Translations under genes and position numbers: made by a program | IMG/VR virus record: IMGVR_UViG_3300035698_008720 | Span: 1 to 33,008 of that record | DNA from: a virus | Length of the DNA: 33,008 nt | Direction: 5' to 3' (one strand) | Notes under the pieces: generated by a model | Databases searched by the model: none | What the model saw: only the letters and a program-made list of their open reading frames with translations | What the model was told of the DNA's origin: nothing | In this document: positions 21,318-26,390 of the stretch, in pieces | Layout: each line of letters starts with the position of its first letter | Position numbering within the stretch: the first letter of the stretch is position 1

Positions 21318-22271
21318 TTATTTCTTAAAGTTATAATATTCATATATGTGAATTATCTCATTAAACACCCTATCAACAGTTGGATGACATCTATAAATAT
21401 TTTCATCAAAATTATCTTTTTTCCAAAAACTATCTGTTCTTTCTAAACAAAAAGCAATAGGAGGTATGTTATTATGTCTTTTATTAAATTTTATAGCATA
21501 TTCTAAATTAGATGCACAACATAAATTACATTCTCCACCAATATAAGAGAATTTATATTTCTGGCTCCCTTTACGATAAGGTGCCCGAAATCTAAAATCA
21601 ATAGAACTACCTAATTGCAAAATATAAGAATCCGTTGATCCCGCTAAATGTAATATACCAGAATCCATCGTAATTACCATTTCAGATTTATTTAATACAT
21701 GCCATGTTTGATCTATACTTAATTTATTTGTTAAATCTATTACATTGTCTATTTTAAATGTTGGTTTATCATAACTAATTGATATTCCTTTTTCACTTTC
21801 GTTTTTTCCAACCAAAACTACTTTTATATTTTCATTATTTAATTTATTAGCCAATTCTTGCCATTTAATAGTATCCCAAGTTCTTGAAGGCCATGTTTGT
21901 ACAGCATGTATTGTTACATATTTTTCTGGTAAATTATTTATTTTAATATAATCATCAGGATAATATTCAATATGCATCTCAGTTGGTAATAACTCCACCC
22001 CAATCGACCTAGCATGTAATTGTCTTATATCAACTCTTGGATGTATATTTTTCTGAATTTGAAATGTACTAATTATATCTAAATCACTATAATTAACATG
22101 TTCATCAAAATCATAAGCATGAATATATGAAAAATTTTTAAATAACGATGGGTTATATGTAAATACAATTATATTATATTTATATATTTTATATAAATAT
22201 CTAATTGTTGGTATAGATGATAATGTATCACCTAACCCATTACATGATAATATAACACTAATTTTTTTCAT
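21318..22271 (-). CDS. GT9-like glycosyltransferase (heptosyltransferase family)
   Basis: 317 aa from the ATG at 22271. An upstream GTG frame start would lie in the tRNA-Glu gene and is rejected. The N-terminal loop CNGLGDTLSSIPTIRYLYK and the C-terminal SEMVITMDSGILHLAGSTDSY are the two signatures of the ADP-heptose:LPS heptosyltransferase (GT9) fold. VTIHAVQTWPSRTWDTIKWQ fits the nucleotide-sugar region. A Cys pair (GECNLCCAS) is unusual. Likely modification of host surface glycans or of phage DNA or protein; the acceptor is unknown. Confidence 0.75.
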   Translation of the reverse strand: MKKISVILSCNGLGDTLSSIPTIRYLYKIYKYNIIVFTYNPSLFKNFSYIHAYDFDEHVNYSDLDIISTFQIQKNIHPRVDIRQLHARSIGVELLPTEMHIEYYPDDYIKINNLPEKYVTIHAVQTWPSRTWDTIKWQELANKLNNENIKVVLVGKNESEKGISISYDKPTFKIDNVIDLTNKLSIDQTWHVLNKSEMVITMDSGILHLAGSTDSYILQLGSSIDFRFRAPYRKGSQKYKFSYIGGECNLCCASNLEYAIKFNKRHNNIPPIAFCLERTDSFWKKDNFDENIYRCHPTVDRVFNEIIHIYEYYNFKK

Positions 22272-22294
22272 TTTATTGCATTTTTTGATAGTAG

Positions 22295-22369
22295 TCACCC
22301 GTAGGGGATTCGAACCCCTGTTTCAGGGATGAAAACCCTGCGTCCTAGGCCGGACTAGACGAATGGGTG
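22295..22369 (-). tRNA. tRNA-Glu (UUC)
   Basis: Anticodon arm CAGGG-TTTTCAT-CCCTG with anticodon TTC; T-arm AGGGG-TTCGAAT-CCCCT; D-arm resembling bacterial tRNA-Glu (TCGTCTAG). The acceptor stem has one A-C mismatch (6-67). A73; CCA not encoded. It stands apart from the eight-tRNA array, 23 nt upstream of the GT9-like gene's ATG. Confidence 0.9.
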
Positions 22370-22445
22370 ATAATTTAATTTATATATAAATATAATTTAT
22401 TTAAGTTTTTTTTATTTATTTTTAATTTTTATTCTAACCTTTCAA

Positions 22446-22835
22446 TTAAAATTTTTCAAACATATCTTCTAACTTGTCCCTTAATTTTTCTTTTTTTGAT
22501 TCAGTCCATTTATAAGGAGGTAATCTTATTTCAAATTTAGTAATGATATCTATCATCTTTTTAATTTTATCATCTTGTAATATATCTAATTTTAATATTT
22601 TACCAACTTCATCATCTAAATAATCTGATGCTGATTGATACTCACCCATTTCATAATCTAAATCAACCTGAAGTTTATTGTTCAAAAATGTCCCTAAAGT
22701 ATTAAATGGGTTATCAGTTTCATAATCGTCATACACATCTATTTCATTTTCCTGATTATTTGTTATTTTTTTTATCGGTTCATATTTTTTTTTTCTATTC
22801 CAAACCCACTCTTCAAATAATTGCAAAATTTTCAT
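22446..22835 (-). CDS. Hypothetical protein with capsid-targeting-like N-terminus, 129 aa
   Basis: It begins MKILQLFEEW followed by a basic patch (NRKKKYEPIKK), then an acidic middle (NEIDVYDDYETDNP) and helical C-terminus (IKKMIDIITKFEIRLPPYKW). The start fits the window-wide M-K-x-hydrophobic-x-x-F-E pattern. No enzyme motif. A structural or packaged role is inference. Confidence 0.6.
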   Translation of the reverse strand: MKILQLFEEWVWNRKKKYEPIKKITNNQENEIDVYDDYETDNPFNTLGTFLNNKLQVDLDYEMGEYQSASDYLDDEVGKILKLDILQDDKIKKMIDIITKFEIRLPPYKWTESKKEKLRDKLEDMFEKF

Positions 22836-22964
22836 ATATTTTTATTTATTTTTTTATTTATATATTAAAAACTAAACTTCATTTCAAAATAGAATCCAAT
22901 TCTTTTTTTATGATATATTTTTCCAATATGTTTTATTAATATATAAATAAAAAAATATATTAAT

Positions 22965-23267
22965 ATGGCAACAACAATTACCAATCCAACAATAAAAAAT
23001 ACAAATAACCGAAATGAACAATTAGGTTTATTGCCATTAAGAGCCGATGAAACCTCTGCAAAAAAATACTTAGAAGATAACAATCTTGGAACATTTGCAA
23101 GTCTTACATCTAATGGAGAAAAATTCTCAAATGATTACGGAGGGGGTTATAATTATTATGTAAGTGGGGAAACATATATTACTTATTGGTTAAATACTGG
23201 TATAACTTATGAATGGAGAACAGAATTTGGCTATTATCCAACTATCGAATCTATTACATATTCATAA
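22965..23267 (+). CDS. Hypothetical protein, 100 aa
   Basis: Thr/Asn-rich N-terminus (MATTITNPTIKNTNNRNEQ) and a Gly/Tyr-rich beta-like C-terminus (DYGGGYNYYVSGETYITYW). The composition, free of Lys-rich stretches and with many Thr, Tyr and Gly, is like that of small virion or fibre-associated proteins, but no family is recognised. Confidence 0.6.
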   Translation: MATTITNPTIKNTNNRNEQLGLLPLRADETSAKKYLEDNNLGTFASLTSNGEKFSNDYGGGYNYYVSGETYITYWLNTGITYEWRTEFGYYPTIESITYS

Positions 23268-23298
23268 AAAAATTAAATTTTAACAAAATAATATAAAA

Positions 23299-23931
23299 AT
23301 GAAAAAATATAACGAATTTATTAACGAATATAAAAAATTAAATGAATCAAATGATTTTATTAACGAAATAGATCCATATAATGAAGAAGATTGGGATGAA
23401 ATTGATAGAGGTTATGATGATGATGATAATGATGATTGTGTGATTGATTATTACGGAAACGAAATAGATGGGGATGATGCTATTATGATAGGTAATGAAT
23501 ATTTTTCTATAAATGATGTTCTATGGTCAAATTATCATGATGAATATTTTAGTCCTGAAGATGATAATGTTGTTTGGGTTGAATATGATGGTGGAGATCA
23601 TATATATAAAGATGAAGCAAAATATTCAAAAAAATATGATGAATATTTTCACCCAGATGATGATAATATTATTTATATTAATAGTAGAGATGATTGGATT
23701 TTTGGGGATGATACCGTTTATTCTGAAAGAGATGAAGAACACTTATTTATCGATGATGCACAATGGTGTAAATATGAACAAGATTATTGTTTGGAAGCCG
23801 AATCAATAGAACTGGAAAATGGAGATTATTCCTTTTCTGAAAATGTTAAAAAAGATTATAAAGGTGATAATTATCATAAAGATACATTAAAATGGAATGA
23901 TGATAAAAATGGATATGTTTATATAGAATAA
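23299..23931 (+). CDS. Very acidic repeat protein with capsid-targeting-like N-terminus
   Basis: 210 aa. The start MKKYNEFINEYKKLNE is the closest in this window to the T4 capsid-targeting sequence (MKTYQEFIAE-like), followed by LNE, a good L-x-E prohead-protease-like site. The rest is dominated by Asp/Glu/Tyr/Trp and built of irregular repeats of about 20 residues: W-x-NYHDEYFSPEDDN, KYSKKYDEYFHPDDDN, YSERDEEHLFIDDA, WCKYEQDYCLEAES. Such charge density suggests DNA mimicry or DNA counter-ion binding. A packaged, ejected anti-defence protein is a reasonable but unproven idea. Confidence 0.65.
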   Translation: MKKYNEFINEYKKLNESNDFINEIDPYNEEDWDEIDRGYDDDDNDDCVIDYYGNEIDGDDAIMIGNEYFSINDVLWSNYHDEYFSPEDDNVVWVEYDGGDHIYKDEAKYSKKYDEYFHPDDDNIIYINSRDDWIFGDDTVYSERDEEHLFIDDAQWCKYEQDYCLEAESIELENGDYSFSENVKKDYKGDNYHKDTLKWNDDKNGYVYIE

Positions 23932-24044
23932 AAATTATAGAAATAAATCACTTGATACATAGTAGATTTAATCACAGAATGAATAAATAAACAACTAAAA
24001 TTCCAACCTTTTCATAATTTCAATTTATTTTATTATCTAAAAAT

Positions 24045-24884
24045 TTATTTATATTTTTTATCGAAATATTCTATTCTTTCCTTTAATTCTTCTAAACTAA
24101 TTGAAGACTTATCCAATTTACTAATATTATCCACATGTACCATTAACTCACAATTGGCTGGATGAGATAATAAATTTGGATCAATTTTTAATCTATATCC
24201 TTCTTTTACTGAAATCATATGATCCCTACTTACACCATTGAGATTATCTCCCCTGTTCTTTGCTTTATACCATCCATATTTTTTTATCAATGAAAAATCA
24301 AATTCATCTTCATAATCCGATAAATTAAACTTAAATTGTATATCCTTTTTATAAATTTCATATTCCGTCTTATTCCTATTAATATAAGTATATCTACATT
24401 GATTATTACAATAAATATTATTTCTGTTTAAATATGGTAATCTTTTTCCACAATTTAAACATTTTTTAATATTAGAATAATAATCTTTTTTCTTTTGATA
24501 ATCCCTTTTTTTATTGGATTCTCTTATCGATTTAATCCCACTAACACTCATAGAATATTTCATTCCTTTTTTATTTTTATTCGTGTGAGACGCAAAACAC
24601 GAACTATTACAATAATTATTTCTTCTTTTATCATATGGTATCTCTACTCCACAAAACAAACAATACTTTATATTATCACTATAACTACCTTTAAATTTTT
24701 CACTTAATCCTTTTGAATTTTTTTTATAATCTCTTAAATATTTATTTACATAAATATTTCTACATTTTAATGAACAATATAATTTATTCCCTTCTGTTTC
24801 ATTATTACATTCTATATTTTTACATTTAACCACATAATTCTTTTTATCTTTATATATAAAAATAAAAAAGTGGAAAAAATCCAT
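24045..24884 (-). CDS. HNH-type endonuclease with three zinc knuckles
   Basis: Up to 279 aa. Three zinc units follow one another: CKNIECNNETEGNKLYCSLKC, CLFCGVEIPYDKRRNNYCNSSC and CLNCGKRLPYLNRNNIYCNNQC share the C-x2-5-C, YC-x3-C layout. The C-terminus has an HNH-like region (GVSRDHMISVKEGYRLKIDP, LLSHPANCELMVHVDN, then SLEELKERI), as in free-standing phage homing endonucleases. The N-terminal 17 residues are hydrophobic and read through AT-rich leader-like DNA, so the true start may be a GTG about 54 nt inside. It sits immediately downstream of the tRNA array, a common insertion place for such genes. Confidence 0.75.
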   Translation of the reverse strand: MDFFHFFIFIYKDKKNYVVKCKNIECNNETEGNKLYCSLKCRNIYVNKYLRDYKKNSKGLSEKFKGSYSDNIKYCLFCGVEIPYDKRRNNYCNSSCFASHTNKNKKGMKYSMSVSGIKSIRESNKKRDYQKKKDYYSNIKKCLNCGKRLPYLNRNNIYCNNQCRYTYINRNKTEYEIYKKDIQFKFNLSDYEDEFDFSLIKKYGWYKAKNRGDNLNGVSRDHMISVKEGYRLKIDPNLLSHPANCELMVHVDNISKLDKSSISLEELKERIEYFDKKYK

Positions 24885-24902
24885 TTCAAACCATATGGGT
24901 TG

Positions 24903-24976
24903 TGGAGTTGGCGAGGTTCGAACTCGCTAGTTTTCACATTGCAGGTGTGACGCTTAGCCAATTTAGCTTCAACCCC
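24903..24976 (-). tRNA. tRNA-Ala (UGC) with C33
   Basis: Acceptor GGGGTTG/CAACTCC contains G3-U70, the alanine identity pair. T-arm GCGAG-TTCGAAC-CTCGC is perfect. The anticodon stem TCACA/TGTGA is perfect and gives loop CCTGCAA, hence anticodon TGC but C at position 33, normally an invariant U. Reading the loop one base later would give GCA (Cys) but breaks the stem. A73; CCA not encoded. Last tRNA of the array. Confidence 0.8.
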
Positions 24977-25053
24977 ATTTTACAGAATACACTTTTTAGA
25001 ATATTAAATTATAAATTTAGTCCTTTTTAGTTTGCTGTATTCTTAAAAAATTG

Positions 25054-25127
25054 ATGACCTACTGAGGTTCGAACTCAGAATCTTCAGAATCAAAATCTGA
25101 CGTGTTAACCAATTCCACCATAGGTCA
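25054..25127 (-). tRNA. tRNA-Gln (UUG)
   Basis: Anticodon arm TCAGA-TTTTGAT-TCTGA gives TTG; acceptor TGACCTA/TAGGTCA; T-arm CTGAG-TTCGAAC-CTCAG. Variable loop of 5 nt. U73; CCA not encoded. Confidence 0.9.
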
Positions 25128-25161
25128 TTATTGTGATTATAAGAAAAGAATGAATTAATTG

Positions 25162-25235
25162 TAGTTCCAGTTGGATTCGAACCAACGACTTTTTCCATGT
25201 AAAAGAAACACTCTAACCAACTGAGTTATGGAACT
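25162..25235 (-). tRNA. tRNA-Val (UAC)
   Basis: Anticodon arm TTTCT-TTTACAT-GGAAA gives TAC; acceptor AGTTCCA/TGGAACT; D-arm ACTC...GAGT; T-arm GTTGG-TTCGAAT-CCAAC. A73; CCA not encoded. Confidence 0.9.
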
Positions 25236-25238
25236 ATA

Positions 25239-25312
25239 TGGAGCAAGATGTGAGAATCAAACCCCGTCTCAGCGTTGGAAGCGCTGCGCTTTATCATTAA
25301 GCTACATCTTGC
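25239..25312 (-). tRNA. tRNA-Gly (UCC), encoded CCA, weak T-arm
   Basis: Acceptor GCAAGAT/ATCTTGC with U73, fitting glycine, and an encoded CCA (25239-25241). Anticodon arm CAGCG-CTTCCAA-CGCTG gives TCC. The T-arm CGGGG-TTTGATT-CTCAC has only about three pairs and T in place of the conserved C56. It may be decaying or stabilised otherwise. Confidence 0.8.
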
Positions 25313-25343
25313 ATAAAAATTTGAATGCATTTTAAAATTATTG

Positions 25344-25417
25344 AGGCGAAGGTGGGATTCGAACCCACGAATAACTGGTTTGCAATCAGATCCCTTAAAC
25401 CACTCGAGCACTTCGCC
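25344..25417 (-). tRNA. tRNA-Cys (GCA)
   Basis: Acceptor GGCGAAG/CTTCGCC with U73, the cysteine discriminator. Anticodon loop TTGCAAA gives GCA. The anticodon stem has an A-C mismatch next to the loop. T-arm GTGGG-TTCGAAT-CCCAC is perfect. CCA not encoded. Confidence 0.85.
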
Positions 25418-25421
25418 ATTG

Positions 25422-25493
25422 AGACCCCACTAGGAATCGAACCTAGATTCTGAGTTTAGAAAACTCATACATTATCCGTTATGTTATGGGGCC
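25422..25493 (-). tRNA. tRNA-Arg (UCU)
   Basis: Anticodon arm TGAGT-TTTCTAA-ACTCA gives TCT; acceptor GGCCCCA/TGGGGTC with one G-U pair; T-arm CTAGG-TTCGATT-CCTAG. It reads AGA/AGG, preferred in AT-rich genomes. CCA not encoded. Confidence 0.9.
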
Positions 25494-25496
25494 GTG

Positions 25497-25578
25497 TCGG
25501 GTAGACAGGATTCGAACCTGCGTATGCATAAAGCCCACATCCCAAATGTGGCGAGAAACCAAACTCCTCTACTACCCG
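25497..25578 (-). tRNA. tRNA-Pro (UGG) with 13-nt variable region
   Basis: Acceptor CGGGTAG/CTACCCG has the C1-G72 pair of proline tRNAs. Anticodon arm CCACA-TTTGGGA-TGTGG gives TGG. T-arm GCAGG-TTCGAAT-CCTGT. The variable region is 13 nt (GCTTTATGCATAC) instead of 4-5, unusual for tRNA-Pro. It is separated from tRNA-Arg by only 3 nt. CCA not encoded. Confidence 0.85.
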
Positions 25579-25612
25579 AAATTTATTTTCCAAGATGTCA
25601 ATGAACTTATTG

Positions 25613-25695
25613 AGCCTTCTGTTGGATTCGAACCAACGTGTCCTTTCGGATCTTGTTTACAAGACAAGTGCAATCAACCACTATGCGAAGAAGGC
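25613..25695 (-). tRNA. tRNA-Thr (UGU) with class II-like variable arm
   Basis: Acceptor GCCTTCT/AGAAGGC; anticodon arm CTTGT-CTTGTAA-ACAAG gives TGT with the usual Thr loop; T-arm GTTGG-TTCGAAT-CCAAC. The variable region is 14 nt and can form TCC-GAAA-GGA, a stem with GNRA loop, as in class II tRNAs (Ser, Leu, Tyr), which is unusual for Thr. First tRNA after the attenuator. CCA not encoded. Confidence 0.85.
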
Positions 25696-25715
25696 ATTAT
25701 ATTTAAGATTTTTCA

Positions 25716-25751
25716 CAAAAAAAAACACCCAAACCTTTTGAGTTTGAGTGT
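25716..25751 (-). terminator. Attenuator terminator in front of the tRNA array
   Basis: Read on the minus strand, ACACTCAAAC pairs with GTTTGGGTGT (10 bp, one G-U) across a 7-nt loop, followed by a run of T: a complete intrinsic terminator 22 nt before tRNA-Thr. Its 5' arm overlaps the 3' arm of the antiterminator stem (25745-25755). Confidence 0.8.
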
Positions 25752-25808
25752 AGATTTATGGGAAACCGTTTTACCGATCATATATAATTATTTTTTCATC
25801 TACACTCA
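25745..25808 (-). promoter_or_regulatory. Antiterminator stem of the tRNA-array leader
   Basis: On the minus strand TGAGTGTAGAT (25808-25798) pairs with ATCTACACTCA (25755-25745), 11 bp. The TGA of the 5' arm is the stop codon of the leader peptide, and the 3' arm shares ACACTCA with the terminator. The two structures exclude each other, and a ribosome at the stop codon would cover the 5' arm. Confidence 0.7.
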
Positions 25809-25880
25809 TACCAAACATGGCGCTACAGGTCTCCCTGTTGTGCCTTGTTGAAACATCGTATTTTGTGTAGAATTATTCAT
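25806..25880 (-). CDS. 24-aa leader peptide of the tRNA array
   Basis: A short frame from an ATG preceded by an A-rich leader (aaaaaaaataaaa). It ends QQGTTGRPVAPCLV. Its last fourteen residues contain Gln, Gly, Thr, Arg, Pro, Val, Ala and Cys plus a single Leu: the first eight are exactly the amino acids of the eight tRNAs downstream. At least one codon for each fits the array's anticodon (CAA, GGG, ACA, AGA, CCA, GTA, GCG, TGT). Codons such as GGC, GGG and GCG are rare in this AT-rich genome. The frame probably senses aminoacyl-tRNA supply. Alternatively it is a chance frame over a structured RNA, since 25814-25849 forms a stable hairpin. Confidence 0.55.
   Translation of the reverse strand: MNNSTQNTMFQQGTTGRPVAPCLV
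25814..25849 (-). ncRNA. Leader hairpin with GAGA tetraloop
   Basis: On the minus strand AACA-GGC-ACAGG pairs with CCTGT-GCC-TGTT around a GAGA (GNRA) loop. It contains a 1x1 and a 3x3 internal loop, twelve pairs in all. It lies inside the leader-peptide frame and would be opened by translating ribosomes. It is the most GC-rich stretch of the leader. Confidence 0.6.
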
Positions 25881-26094
25881 TTTTATTTTTTTTTATTATA
25901 TTTTATTTTTTACGTTTATTTTATCTATATAGTTATAAAAAATTGTCAACTTTTTCCATTTTTTAATATGATACAAAGATACAATAAGTTTTTAGAAAAT
26001 CTAATTTTTTTTTAAATTATTTTTGTTCTTAGTTTTGGTAGTTCTTTTCCTTCCATTTTTCCTCTTTTTTAATTAAGATAAAACCCCACAGGAA
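25881..26094. other. Promoter-proximal part of the tRNA leader and gene-poor DNA
   Basis: About 200 nt, very AT-rich. It contains the -7 box at 25974 and, on the minus strand, a TTGACA at about 25943-25948. A 14-codon minus-strand frame at 26012-26056 with an AGAGGAAAA-type leader is too short to judge. Nothing else is seen. Confidence 0.4.
25974..25981 (-). promoter_or_regulatory. Candidate promoter of the tRNA array
   Basis: TATCTTTG on the minus strand, a perfect Bacteroidota -7 box, about 95 nt upstream of the leader-peptide ATG. The -33 region shows only a weak match. Confidence 0.5.
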
Positions 26095-26283
26095 CTATGC
26101 TAAATGAGGAAAAGGTTTATTTCCTTTATCAACCTTCTCATATTTAATAACTGATTTCGGATTCACCACACACATACTCCTATCTTTTATATGTTTAGAT
26201 AAATAAAATGTGGAATTATTAATCGTTATTTTATCAATAATTAAATATCTTTCATTATTTTCTGTTGTTATTATTTTATGCAT
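26095..26283 (-). CDS. Hypothetical protein, 62 aa
   Basis: A compact beta-rich protein (MHKIITTENNERYLIIDKITINNSTFYLSKHI) with a short basic/Pro-containing tail. It resembles small single-domain phage proteins but no family is recognised. It lies upstream of the tRNA-array promoter on the same strand and runs divergently from the SbcDC gene. Confidence 0.6.
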   Translation of the reverse strand: MHKIITTENNERYLIIDKITINNSTFYLSKHIKDRSMCVVNPKSVIKYEKVDKGNKPFPHLA

Positions 26284-26390
26284 AATATTTCTATTATATA
26301 TTTTTCTATTTGTTTTAATTTATTTTATAATAAAAATATAAACATATTAAAAATAAAATCCTATAAATAGGAAAAATATTTCTATATTTT

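Noticed and set aside
22272-22298. GTG start for the GT9-like gene at 22298
   Set aside because: It would begin inside the tRNA-Glu acceptor stem; the ATG at 22271 starts directly at the conserved N-terminal strand.
25613-25695. tRNA-Tyr (GUA) reading because of the long variable arm
   Set aside because: That register breaks the anticodon stem; the perfect stem gives UGU and the canonical Thr loop.
25226-25851. Long open frames across the tRNA array on both strands (25226-25411 minus, 25486-25851 plus)
   Set aside because: They cross clear tRNA cloverleafs and, on the plus strand, run antisense to the attenuator; they follow from the less AT-rich tRNA genes.
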